A stretch of 64,000 bases of DNA, from positions 1 through 64,000 of the forward strand of contig PCBK01000174.1 in NCBI GenBank assembly GCA_002731275.1, in the 5' to 3' direction. The notes under the pieces were generated by a model. That model saw only the letters and a list, made by a program, of their open reading frames with translations. It did not search any database and was not told the origin of the DNA. Positions 34,594 to 43,268 of the stretch are shown here, in pieces; position 1 is the first letter of the stretch; each line of letters starts with the position of its first letter. The translations under genes and the position numbers were made by a program. This stretch comes from Deltaproteobacteria bacterium (lineage in GTDB: Bacteria; Myxococcota_C; UBA6777).

Positions 34594-35400
34594 ATGAGTC
34601 ATAGAGCTCGATATGCAGGCGGTGTCCTCGCACAATTTCACAAAGAGTTGATGGGGATCCCTGTCGATTTTTCCGCACTCGATCCCAAAGCGTTTGATCC
34701 AGCCCTCCTCGAAGAAGCACAGGCGACATGGCTTGAGCGCTTCCAGACGGAGTTTCGCTCCGTCCAGATCATGATCCGCTTTTTGACGGAGTCCGTTGGA
34801 GCAGGCGATCCGATCGACATTTATGCAGGAGGTGCGGATCTGATCGCCGATGAAATTCGCCACGCGGCGTTGTGCGCAGGTGTCACAGAAGCGCTCGGCA
34901 CCCAGGCGATCTTCCCCTCCCCAATCCACCTACAAGAGCCCGAAGCGTACTTGCAAGCGCCGATGGGTGAGCGTGCTCTTCACACGGCCATCTCCATGCT
35001 CGGTATCAACGAGACCATCTCCTCAGGATATATCGAAGATCTTCAACAACGCTGCCAACAGCCCGTCATCAGAGAGGTGCTCAACCGCACCATCGAGGAT
35101 GAAGAAGGTCACCACGGTTTCGGTTGGTCCTATATCGAGCAATCCCTCAAACGCTTCCCTGCTTCGACGATGAACGCCTGGCGTCACCTCGTGAAGGTCA
35201 CACTCGACTTTCACATCAATGGTGCACAGCCTATCCTCGATTCTATCCCAGAAGACAAGCGCACACTCGACGCATGGCCCGACGAAGAACGTGTTGCGCT
35301 CGGATTGTTCAGCCGTGAAAGACAAGCCCTTGTGTTCCAAAAGACCTACGATGAACACCTCGCCCCTAAGCTCAAAGAGCTCGAACTCTTCCCCTTTTAA
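34594..35400 (+). CDS. Ferritin-like di-iron protein, unknown substrate
   Basis: A 268-aa cytosolic protein with GGAGG before the ATG. Four helices carry the ligands expected of a ferritin-like di-iron site: Glu53 (ERFQTEFRS), Glu87-x2-His90 (DEIRHAAL), Glu140 (GINETISSG) and Glu170-x2-His173 (EDEEGHHGFG). Family members include oxidases, oxygenases and rubrerythrin-like proteins. The spacing and the GHH motif do not let me choose a subfamily. The gene stands alone between a lipoprotein and the convergent saccharopine dehydrogenase-like gene, which ends six bases away. Confidence 0.7.
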   Translation: MSHRARYAGGVLAQFHKELMGIPVDFSALDPKAFDPALLEEAQATWLERFQTEFRSVQIMIRFLTESVGAGDPIDIYAGGADLIADEIRHAALCAGVTEALGTQAIFPSPIHLQEPEAYLQAPMGERALHTAISMLGINETISSGYIEDLQQRCQQPVIREVLNRTIEDEEGHHGFGWSYIEQSLKRFPASTMNAWRHLVKVTLDFHINGAQPILDSIPEDKRTLDAWPDEERVALGLFSRERQALVFQKTYDEHLAPKLKELELFPF

Positions 35401-35406
35401 ACGACC

Positions 35407-36762
35407 TCACTCATGTCCTTTGGGTGGAAGCTCCCGCTCTTTTTCGACAAACTGAATTCCATGTAGCGCGAGTTCTTTCAGGACAGGTTCATAGATATCT
35501 GGCGTGACAGGGATATGGACACCAGCGCGAGTGTATTCACCTTTGAGAACTGAGTGTGCGGCCAAGGCGAGTGGAAGTCCGACTGTTTTGGCCATCGCAG
35601 TACAAGTCTGATCATCTCCAACTACAACCATAGGTACTTGCTTCTCGAAGATCTTCCCATCCTTTTCGTAGGTGCAAAGGTGCCACATCACGACCATGTC
35701 TTTGTCGTCCTCTTTGAGCGACCATTTTTGTTCGAGGATATGTTGTAAGATCTGCGCTGGCGTCGCCTTCTTGAGGGGGATTGGTGTCTTATCAAAGATC
35801 CCGAGCCATTCGAGCTTCTCCATAATATCGTTGTCTTGATCGATGTGCATGTAGTGCATCAGCTTCAGCTCAACGGAGTCATGGGGGGTATAGTACAAGA
35901 AGGAGTTGATAAACTCCCGATATGTCATGCCATAGGAGCAGTCGACGATCGTCGTATCATCTGTCGCACCGATCTGCACAAAGACATCCCACGCCTTGCA
36001 AAACCCAGGACGTCGAAGTGTTCCGCGGTACACGGTCGGGACGCCTTGCAGACCGTAAAGTTCGACGTATTTCACGGAGTCTCTGTTGGCATAGCCTTCG
36101 AAACGTCCATAGCCATCGACCTTGATCACCTCGGTTCGACGAAAGAGACGGTGGTAAGGGATGTACTTTACATATCCTTCCTGGATAAATGTCGCCGCAG
36201 CGCCTTGCCCTGCGAGCACGACGTTGCGAGGGTTCCAGGTAAACTTGTATCCCCAGGGGTTGTCATCGCTCTCAGGTGCGACGAGTCCGCCGGTGAAGGA
36301 CTCAAAGCGCAGAATCTTTCCGCCTTGATCGCGGATCTCATCGAGCATCTTCATCGCCGACATGTGATCGATTCCAGGATCGACGCCGACCTCGTTGAGT
36401 AAGATAACGCCTGCACTTTGGGCTTCAGCGTCGAGTTTTTTCATCTCTTGTGAGACATAAGAAGCTGTGACGAGATGTCTTTTGTGTTTGATACAGGTTT
36501 GTGCCGCGAGCTGGTGCATAGAAGGAGGGAGCAGAGAGATCACGAGGTCAGCGCTTGATATAGCTTCTTCGCGAGCGGCTTCATCGAATATATCGAGCGC
36601 GAGTGCGCTGGCTTGTGTCGCCCCCTGAATGCGCTTTTTCGCATTCTCTTCGGATTGATCAGCCACAACGACATGCCAATGTTCTTGCTGTGCACGTTCG
36701 AGATAGTAGCGAATGAGGACAGGAGAGGACTTTCCAGCCCCAAGGATCAGGATCTTCTTCAT
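35407..36762 (-). CDS. Saccharopine dehydrogenase-like oxidoreductase
   Basis: A 451-aa NAD(P)-binding enzyme. The N-terminus has the Rossmann motif KKILILGAGKSSPVL and an acidic strand end VVADQ; DLVISLLPPSMH and NEVGVDPGIDHMSA are hallmarks of the saccharopine dehydrogenase fold. The closest match is the glutamate-forming saccharopine dehydrogenase of lysine degradation, which cleaves saccharopine to glutamate and aminoadipate semialdehyde. No lysine-ketoglutarate reductase is seen beside it, so the pathway is not proven. The ATG at 36762 follows AAGGTG; a GTG nine bases upstream is less likely. Confidence 0.88.
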   Translation of the reverse strand: MKKILILGAGKSSPVLIRYYLERAQQEHWHVVVADQSEENAKKRIQGATQASALALDIFDEAAREEAISSADLVISLLPPSMHQLAAQTCIKHKRHLVTASYVSQEMKKLDAEAQSAGVILLNEVGVDPGIDHMSAMKMLDEIRDQGGKILRFESFTGGLVAPESDDNPWGYKFTWNPRNVVLAGQGAAATFIQEGYVKYIPYHRLFRRTEVIKVDGYGRFEGYANRDSVKYVELYGLQGVPTVYRGTLRRPGFCKAWDVFVQIGATDDTTIVDCSYGMTYREFINSFLYYTPHDSVELKLMHYMHIDQDNDIMEKLEWLGIFDKTPIPLKKATPAQILQHILEQKWSLKEDDKDMVVMWHLCTYEKDGKIFEKQVPMVVVGDDQTCTAMAKTVGLPLALAAHSVLKGEYTRAGVHIPVTPDIYEPVLKELALHGIQFVEKERELPPKGHE

Positions 36763-36907
36763 GGTATTCACCTTTTTGCCGACACATCATCACGAGCTGG
36801 GGATCGACTCTCCCCAGAGAGACAACTCACCAACAATATAATCAAGGTGTATGACGTGTGCACCCCCTCTTGAACAGCGCGCTCTGTAAAAGACGCTAAC
36901 AACGCGC

Positions 36908-37243
36908 TTATTTTTTGGGGAGAATATCGTTCTCAGCGCCGACCTGCGCGAAGCTAACCTGTTCAGCGACGCGAGCGTCTTGTGTTTGGGCGTCCTGCTC
37001 GGAGTCTTGTGTCGCTTCGGGCCAGGCTTCGAGGATTTTTTGTTTGACCTCTTCGTATGATTCGGGCTCAGCGGTCTGAATCGCGAGCGGGAGACAGGCA
37101 GGATCGAGCGCAGGTAACTCTTCATCTTCGTCTTGGTAGACACGCTCAGGAGGGATCGAGGGTGCTTTTGAAATGTGGGAGAGTCGCTTCTTTGCGACAT
37201 CCGCCGATTGCTCTTTGTTCAACCACTTCTTCCACATATCCAT
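36908..37243 (-). CDS. Small acidic hypothetical protein
   Basis: A 111-aa protein with a strong ribosome binding site (GAAGGAGAA directly before the ATG at 37243), which makes it a real gene despite the lack of a family. The N-terminus (MDMWKKWLNKEQSADVAKKR) is basic and amphipathic; the remainder is rich in Glu, Asp, Gln and Pro and probably disordered. One Cys is present. It precedes the saccharopine dehydrogenase-like gene on the same strand with a 145-bp gap. Confidence 0.65.
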   Translation of the reverse strand: MDMWKKWLNKEQSADVAKKRLSHISKAPSIPPERVYQDEDEELPALDPACLPLAIQTAEPESYEEVKQKILEAWPEATQDSEQDAQTQDARVAEQVSFAQVGAENDILPKK

Positions 37244-37577
37244 TTCTCCTTCGCGTCGTAGTGTTTGCCCAGAGGGATTGCGTCAAACTGGACAAAAGAG
37301 GATGGTGTCACTGAGCCCAAAACGGTAGCAAGAGACGATCTTCCTGTCAAGACAGGCGATCACACCGAAGGAAAACATACACGCTTCAACAAAATGTTCT
37401 TTTTTTTGAAAAAAGATTTCCCACCGACGCAAGTGACAAACGTCCTTCATAAAACACAGGAAAGAATGCCACACGCGCGACATTCTTGACTCAATGATGC
37501 TTCAAACATAGGTACCCACCATAATTCGCCACAAAAACGTACACGGGCGAGTTATGGTGAGGGACTTGGTTTTTGCT
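37244..37577. other. Intergenic region with two palindromes (334 bp)
   Basis: No gene. CCTGTC-AA-GACAGG at 37343-37356 is a perfect palindrome about 100 bp upstream of the small acidic gene and could be an operator. A TCTTTTTT...AAAAAAGA hairpin lies at 37398-37416. A large inverted repeat, CACCATAATTCGCC (37517-37530) with GGCGAGTTATGGTG (37546-37559), matches at 13 of 14 positions across a 15-base loop. It sits just past the stop of the dioxygenase gene and may end or stabilise its transcript. Confidence 0.5.
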
Positions 37578-38147
37578 TCATCTCTTCCACGTAGGCCGCG
37601 TCGCCATAATATCCGATCGCAAGACGTACTTCACTCCCTCAACGAGCTCGCAACCTCGGTGCTCTTTCTTATGTAAAAAGAACACCGCAAGCCCTGTCTG
37701 TGGGACAACCTCGACCTCTTTGAAAGAGGTCTCTCCCCCAACATATCCTTCGTTCAAGTAGATGAGCAGAGTGTATATGCTTTCTTCGCCGTTGGGACGG
37801 CGATACGCTCCGTCTGCGTGCCACCCAAACCGCTCCCCTTCCCGGTATCGATAAAAACGAAATCGCTCATTTAACCCATTTGGTCGGCAACCAAAGTATT
37901 CGTCAGGAACGTGAGGTTGCAACGCAGGCCACAGCTCTTGTGCCAACACGGGACGATCTTCGATCCTTCGCGCGTTATTGCGCAGATGCTCCATCTTCAT
38001 ATGCTTTCCGCTGCTGCCGACTTTTGCGGCCTCAAACCCCTGCTTCTCTGCATACGCTATCAACTCTGCGCACCGTGCAGCCGAGAGGAAGTTTGGTACA
38101 GCAAAGACACCTTCTGCGAGCTGGCTCACTTGTGGACTCTCTATCAT
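37578..38147 (-). CDS. Prolyl 4-hydroxylase-like 2OG-Fe(II) dioxygenase
   Basis: A 189-aa cytosolic oxygenase that would couple 2-oxoglutarate decarboxylation to hydroxylation. The iron site is His110-x-Asp112 (FGWHADGAY) and His163 (HKKEHRGC); Lys173 (EGVKYVLRSD), ten residues after the distal His, is placed to bind 2-oxoglutarate. RFRFYRYREGERF upstream of the HxD is typical of the P4H superfamily. Two adjacent ATGs occur; 38147 gives six-base spacing from AGGTG, 38150 would add one residue. Substrate, whether protein proline or a small molecule, is not deducible. Confidence 0.88.
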   Translation of the reverse strand: MIESPQVSQLAEGVFAVPNFLSAARCAELIAYAEKQGFEAAKVGSSGKHMKMEHLRNNARRIEDRPVLAQELWPALQPHVPDEYFGCRPNGLNERFRFYRYREGERFGWHADGAYRRPNGEESIYTLLIYLNEGYVGGETSFKEVEVVPQTGLAVFFLHKKEHRGCELVEGVKYVLRSDIMATRPTWKR

Positions 38148-38416
38148 CATATTCACCTGTATGGATGTCGGATATTTTTTGTTTTGGCCACTTTGACTTC
38201 ACCTACCTTTTGACCTCCTTCAAGACGAACAAAAAATGAAACAAGTTCACTCATCTGCCGGAGACAAGGTCAACGTACGCAGAGTCCGCATGCATTCCTT
38301 TGTCACAAAGACAAGGCGAACATACGAAAGATCGTTGACACACAGGTATATTCTAGCGAACATGTACGTTACGCACGATTTGGGAGTCGTGACTTTTCAA
38401 GTCCGAGGAGATAAGA

Positions 38417-40957
38417 ATGTTCAAAAAGCACATTGTGTATATTTGTTTTGTGATGGTGTCTTTTTTGTACCTGCCGGCACTTGGCGGTGGTTGTGTTGTA
38501 GGAGGAAACATCGGTCCCCCCGATGGTCTCAATCAAAACAACGGCGGTGAAAAGAGCATCTCAGATGCACGAGAGCGCACACCGGCCGAAAAAACAACAG
38601 AAGCTATCGCAGAAGACAAAGGTGACGCTTCTGCAAAAGAGGAGTCGCCCACAGAGACAGCTCCTGAGAAAGAGACCGATTGCGCCAAACAAGGCGGCTA
38701 TTGCGAAGAATCCTCAAAGAGTTGCAAACAAGATCATACCCCTTCAAGTGTTGGTACGTTAGGTTGTCCAGGTGGGGAAGATGCACAGTGTTGCCTCCCC
38801 ACACAACCGACCTGCGGTCAACTCGGTGCGACGATCAGCGCATCGGAGAATTGCTGCACGGGCTTGACCAAAGCAGAGACGAGCCAACCTCCTGGCTGCA
38901 ACGCGACTGGAAAGATGTTTGTATGTATCCAATGTGGTGATGGCAAATGTGACGCGTCAAATGGCGAAAATGAGTGCACATGCCCCAAAGACTGCAAAAA
39001 CACACAAAGCCAATGCGAAGCCCAAGGCGGTCGCTGTATCAATGAAAGCACAATCTGTAACATCGACGAAAAGGTGAGCACGACAGCCTGTGGCAAACAA
39101 GAAGACACCTGCTGTGTCAAAGCCAGCGCAAACTGCAAAACACACTGTGATTGCCAACAAGGCGCATCATGTCAGGGAGGCAAGTGTCTGCTTGGCACGA
39201 AACCAACCTACTGCTGTGAAAAATCAGGATGTCCCCAAGGAGAAGCTTGTGTCGACTCTGTCGGTAGCACCAAAACATGCCCGGCTCCAGTTACAGACTG
39301 CAGCAAAAAGGGTGGTATCTGCACGACCCAAGGACAATCATGCCCCAAAGACTACAAAATCGACGCGACTTCTTGCGGAGGAGCGCTTGGACTCACATGT
39401 TGCCTTCCAGTCACCGATAAGTGCGCGACTGTAAAATGTGCAGGCCCCACCTGTAACGTTCAGAGCAACAAGTGCACGGCCACCAGCACCAAGTGCGATC
39501 CAGCCACAGGAAAGTGTGTAACAAAGACGACGAACACATCGCCCTCCTGTAGCATGAATGGGACATCTTGTGAGCAAGTCTCTCCAACCTGTTCGGGGAC
39601 AACTTGCAGCACGTCCTCCTCCCAAAAAGACGTCTCATGCCGGATGTCTGGCACGACCTGCATCCAGAGCAACCCATCCTGTGGAAGCGACGGTCTCTGC
39701 AAGACCAGCGATCAGAGCTTCGCCAATTACATCTGCAACAGCAACGGCACGTGTGAAAAACCAGAGTGCAATGTAGATTGTGATTGCAAACAAGGACAAT
39801 CATGCACCAAAGGAAAATGCGTCACAGGCTCCAGTCCTGCCTATTGTTGTAGCAAGGCCAATTGCCCTTCGGATAAGGCATGTACTGACAGCAAAGGGCA
39901 AAGTGGCACCTGTCCAAAGGTCGACAAATGCGCAACTGTAAAGTGTTCACCACCATCATGTTCCGTCTCCTCGGGGACGTGCAACTCGGCGAGCTATACA
40001 TGTGATCCCGCGACAGGTAATTGCGTCAAAAGCTCCAAAACCTCCTCGCTCTCCTGCTCGATGAGCAGCACGAGTTGTGTCCAGACGACCCCCATCTGTA
40101 GCAGCAACGCATGTGCCACCAGAAAAACGACGACCAGCCGCTCTTGTAACATGAGTGGCACCACCTGCGTACAAAGTAACCCTGGCTGTTCGAGTAGTGG
40201 TAGCTGCACCGTCAAAAAGGTGAACACAGTCCTCTCTTGCTCCATGAACTCGACCAACACAACCTGTACACAAAAAACACCGGCATGTAGTGGAGACAGT
40301 TGCAGCACAAAAACCTCGACCAAGATCCGTGCTTGCAGCATGAGTGGCACAACCTGTGTACAGAGCAACCCCAGCTGCTCAAGCGGTGGAAGCTGCACAA
40401 CGAAGAGCGTCAGTACAAAGCTCTCCTGCTCTATGAACACAGGCAACACGACTTGTACAGAGACCAAGCCCGCTTGCTCAGGTTCACAATGTGTCACGAG
40501 CAAACGGACCGTTTCACGTTCATGTACAATGAGTGGTACGAGCTGCGTCCAGAGCAGTCCGACATGTGCAACCTCTGGTGCTTGCGGCGTGACAAAGAAG
40601 ACCAACAAACGCACCTGCTTGATGAACAGCGGTGTCTGTGAACAGACGAATCCCTCGTGTAGTGGTGGTGTTTGTGGCTCTTCCAAAACATCCGTGAAGA
40701 AGAGCTGCACCCAGAGTGGAAATATTTGCACACAAAAGACGCCAGGGTGTAGTCTTACCGGCACTTGCACAACAAGCACGACACAGTACACGGACTACAA
40801 CTGTACATCGACAGGTGTGTGTATCAGGCAACCCACACTTGATTGTGTAAAAGCCGGTGGTCGATGCTATCCAGGAGCCTGCCCAATCAATTACAGGAGC
40901 ATTCGTGGAAGTTGCATTGGTGGAGGTACATGCTGTTCGAATGGCATTATCCCCTAA
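38417..40957 (+). CDS. Cys-rich lipoprotein with beta-defensin-like modules
   Basis: An 846-aa protein with GAGGAG before the ATG, a signal peptide and a candidate lipobox GGGC. Four modules have the order C-C-C-C-CC with a GG before the second Cys: residues 89-126, 200-233, 295-329 and 810-840. The last (CVKAGGRCYPGACPINY...) has spacing C-x6-C-x4-C-x10-C-x5-CC, within beta-defensin ranges. Between them lie two copies of a CDCxQGxSC...CC block and about ten roughly 29-residue repeats of the form SCSMSGTTCVQSNPSC. Most Cys should be oxidised after export. No enzyme motif. The stop codon falls inside an inverted-repeat element. Confidence 0.82.
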   Translation: MFKKHIVYICFVMVSFLYLPALGGGCVVGGNIGPPDGLNQNNGGEKSISDARERTPAEKTTEAIAEDKGDASAKEESPTETAPEKETDCAKQGGYCEESSKSCKQDHTPSSVGTLGCPGGEDAQCCLPTQPTCGQLGATISASENCCTGLTKAETSQPPGCNATGKMFVCIQCGDGKCDASNGENECTCPKDCKNTQSQCEAQGGRCINESTICNIDEKVSTTACGKQEDTCCVKASANCKTHCDCQQGASCQGGKCLLGTKPTYCCEKSGCPQGEACVDSVGSTKTCPAPVTDCSKKGGICTTQGQSCPKDYKIDATSCGGALGLTCCLPVTDKCATVKCAGPTCNVQSNKCTATSTKCDPATGKCVTKTTNTSPSCSMNGTSCEQVSPTCSGTTCSTSSSQKDVSCRMSGTTCIQSNPSCGSDGLCKTSDQSFANYICNSNGTCEKPECNVDCDCKQGQSCTKGKCVTGSSPAYCCSKANCPSDKACTDSKGQSGTCPKVDKCATVKCSPPSCSVSSGTCNSASYTCDPATGNCVKSSKTSSLSCSMSSTSCVQTTPICSSNACATRKTTTSRSCNMSGTTCVQSNPGCSSSGSCTVKKVNTVLSCSMNSTNTTCTQKTPACSGDSCSTKTSTKIRACSMSGTTCVQSNPSCSSGGSCTTKSVSTKLSCSMNTGNTTCTETKPACSGSQCVTSKRTVSRSCTMSGTSCVQSSPTCATSGACGVTKKTNKRTCLMNSGVCEQTNPSCSGGVCGSSKTSVKKSCTQSGNICTQKTPGCSLTGTCTTSTTQYTDYNCTSTGVCIRQPTLDCVKAGGRCYPGACPINYRSIRGSCIGGGTCCSNGIIP

Positions 40958-41069
40958 GTGGTCCTCTGGCGAAGTAAACGCACGAGTATGATGTTGCATT
41001 TTTTCCGTAGGGTCGGGCCTTGTGTCCGACCTCGATGTTGTATGTCCTTTTCGCGAGAGGACCACTTAG
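40954..41069. repeat. Inverted-repeat element with nested palindrome (116 bp)
   Basis: The outer arms CTAAGTGGTCCTCTGGCGA (40954-40972) and TCGCGAGAGGACCACTTAG (41051-41069) are complementary at 18 of 19 positions. Inside lies GGTCGG-x9-CCGACC (41011-41031), whose surrounding 41007-41040 resembles the unit of the 42-bp array at 27060-27398 in reverse orientation. The left arm includes the TAA stop of the Cys-rich lipoprotein. It could be a MITE-like element or a very long terminator hairpin between the convergent genes. Confidence 0.7.
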
Positions 41070-41104
41070 CCTTCTCAAACCTCCCCTCTTTCCCCTGACT
41101 CCCT

Positions 41105-41794
41105 CTACAACTTGACGTCCTTTTTATAACTCTTGGAGTGCGCATCCGCGATACGTGTTGGCTCGGGGAGTCGATACTTTGTCGTGCTCTTTTCGACGAA
41201 GTCAAATGCCTCTTCAAGGGTGATCTTATGCCCTGGAGAGATAAAGATCGGGTTGGTGCGCTTTTTGTTGCGTAAGACTCGACCGATGACCTTCTTTGCA
41301 CGCACCAGCTCCGTCCACTCACCCTTCTCAGGTCCAGGCTCATCGTATTTTCCGACCAGCCGCTTCTTGGCGACACCAATCGTTGGCTTATCCAGTTCGA
41401 TACCAATGTGTGTGGCGATCCCCATCTTGCGGGGGTGGGAGATCCCATGTCCATCTACGACGATCAAGTCGGGCTCATTTTCGAGCAGTTCGTAGGCTTT
41501 CAAGACATTTGGCATCTCCCGAAAAGCGAGCAGTCCAGGGATATAGGGTAACTCAACAGGGGATACGTGATAGTGTGATTCGACGAGCTCAAGCTCAGGG
41601 TAAGAGAGCACGACAAAGACAGAGAGGATGTGATCGCCCTTGTAAAAAGAAGAATCACAGCCAGCGATCAGCTTGACCTCTGTATCGAGAGGTTGGATCA
41701 AGATCTGCGCTGCGAGCTCCTTTTGTTGCGCTGTTAGTGAATCTTTGAGTTCTTTGGGGACCTCTTGGTCTTGATGGTATGAATACGCACACAT
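41105..41794 (-). CDS. nfi: Endonuclease V
   Basis: A 229-aa repair enzyme that cuts DNA, or RNA in some homologues, near deoxyinosine. Catalytic acids are Asp47 (AGCDSSF), Glu93 (GLLAFREMPN) and Asp114 (VVDGHGISHPR), and the wedge motif PYIPGLL is intact. Length is near the usual 220-225 aa. Two ATGs are adjacent (41797 and 41794); the second has better spacing from GAGGTG. It begins ten bases after the acetyltransferase-nucleotidyltransferase fusion gene ends, so the two are probably cotranscribed. Confidence 0.95.
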   Translation of the reverse strand: MCAYSYHQDQEVPKELKDSLTAQQKELAAQILIQPLDTEVKLIAGCDSSFYKGDHILSVFVVLSYPELELVESHYHVSPVELPYIPGLLAFREMPNVLKAYELLENEPDLIVVDGHGISHPRKMGIATHIGIELDKPTIGVAKKRLVGKYDEPGPEKGEWTELVRAKKVIGRVLRNKKRTNPIFISPGHKITLEEAFDFVEKSTTKYRLPEPTRIADAHSKSYKKDVKL

Positions 41795-41804
41795 CATTCA
41801 CCTC

Positions 41805-43043
41805 TCATTCTGGCCACGGGATGTGGGTCATTGTGGGGTTGGGTTGTACAGCTTCCAAACATGTTATGAGCGCGACCAATGTATCATGTTCTGCCCCCGG
41901 ACAACAGGCCCTTTGGAAGATCGCATAGGTCTCTGGTGCCTCCCTCTTGAGCCACGAGAACGCGGCCTTTGCACCAGGATAACGAAGTTGTCGGAGCGAA
42001 AACCACAGCGGTAGACTGTCCAACAACATCCAATGTCTTCGATAATGTGCGTCGACACTGTCTCCCTCACTACGCGCAAGCATCTTCCTCATCCATCGCA
42101 GTTGAAAGTCCCTTTCTTCCGGCTTGAGTGGAACAGGAGCCGTTCGCCAATGTGCACGAGCCTCTGACAAGATCTTCGCCCCCCTCCCCTCTGTATCGTA
42201 GAGCACAATCCCATCGCGAAGATAGGCAAGTTCGGCTGTCTCAGGTAAGCGCTCGGGATGGACGAAAGAGAGGTCCAACACATACCCTTCGTGGGGGCGA
42301 TTCACACGTTCAGGCACATCCGACGGTGTAAGAACCCACAGATCGACATCGCTCTCTTCGTTGGCAGCCCCCACAGCCCGTGAACCGTACAAAATCATAC
42401 ACTGGACATCAACATCACATAGGGCTTCCTCACATAACGTCCGAATGTTCCCAAGTAGAGGAGCTTGTGAGAGCTGTTCACCGACCTTCTGAAACCCGAA
42501 GCGCTGATACCACAGCCTCGGCCAATCATCGGCCTTCGCCATCAAACAAAGCGCCTGAAATGTGTGCTCACAGGCCCACCGACACAACGCCTGCAAAAGC
42601 TGACGTCCGAAGCCTTTCCCCTGCTCCTCGGGGACGATATCGACATCTTGAAGGCGGCCGATCAGCTGCCCTTCGATCCGAAAAGGTACAATCCCAATCT
42701 GTCCGACCCATCGCCCTTCGTACGAAGCGAGGAACCAGGTCCCACCGAACCGTTCGTGCTTACATTTGGCGTCTTCGATAAACTTTCGGATCAAGTCGGG
42801 ATGTTCGCAACCAAAGGGCCCTTCAACTTTTCGACGAATCTCTTCCAACATCTGCCACTCTTCGTCGCTCGTGACAGGGCAAAGTATGAGGTCCGTTGGT
42901 GCTCCAGAGAGGCGTTCTCGATCCTCCAACCACATCGACCATTCATGACGTGAGATCGATGCTTGTGGATAAGAATGCTCGACGGACTGCAACAACATCT
43001 CCGTCCGCAAGACGATTTCGTGAAGATGTGCTTGTGTGTACAT
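41805..43043 (-). CDS. GNAT acetyltransferase fused to a nucleotidyltransferase
   Basis: A 412-aa cytosolic fusion. Residues about 55-190 form a GNAT domain with the acetyl-CoA loop VDIVPEEQGKGFGRQLL. Residues about 205-290 form an NTP-transferase domain with GS (220-221), Asp232 and Asp234 (SDVDLWV) and a third acid, Asp257 (LDLSFV), so both sites look intact. A C-terminal helical part (about 300-412) follows, as in kanamycin or MNT-type nucleotidyltransferases. Aminoglycoside modification and RNA or protein modification are both possible; neither is shown. AAGGA lies eight bases before the ATG. It is upstream of endonuclease V in the same operon. Confidence 0.85.
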   Translation of the reverse strand: MYTQAHLHEIVLRTEMLLQSVEHSYPQASISRHEWSMWLEDRERLSGAPTDLILCPVTSDEEWQMLEEIRRKVEGPFGCEHPDLIRKFIEDAKCKHERFGGTWFLASYEGRWVGQIGIVPFRIEGQLIGRLQDVDIVPEEQGKGFGRQLLQALCRWACEHTFQALCLMAKADDWPRLWYQRFGFQKVGEQLSQAPLLGNIRTLCEEALCDVDVQCMILYGSRAVGAANEESDVDLWVLTPSDVPERVNRPHEGYVLDLSFVHPERLPETAELAYLRDGIVLYDTEGRGAKILSEARAHWRTAPVPLKPEERDFQLRWMRKMLARSEGDSVDAHYRRHWMLLDSLPLWFSLRQLRYPGAKAAFSWLKREAPETYAIFQRACCPGAEHDTLVALITCLEAVQPNPTMTHIPWPE

Positions 43044-43268
43044 CAGCGAATCCTTTCAGGTCATTTTCAGGAAAAAAGGTTCTCAAGTTGAGGACAACTC
43101 GTCCGTTTGGAGAACAATAGCGAGGCTGGTATGGAGAAAGGATGTGAATGTTTCCTTTGCAACACAAAGACTTCGCAGATTCGGTACTTTTTACGCAACA
43201 GACGCATCAAAGCGCCGATACTACTTCATGGAGATACCATTATTGCCTTCACCGAGAGGAAGAAAAAA

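Noticed and set aside
38335..38363. TTGACA upstream of the defensin-like gene as a promoter
   Set aside because: The -35 is perfect but no acceptable -10 lies 16-18 bp downstream; TATATT is only seven bases away.
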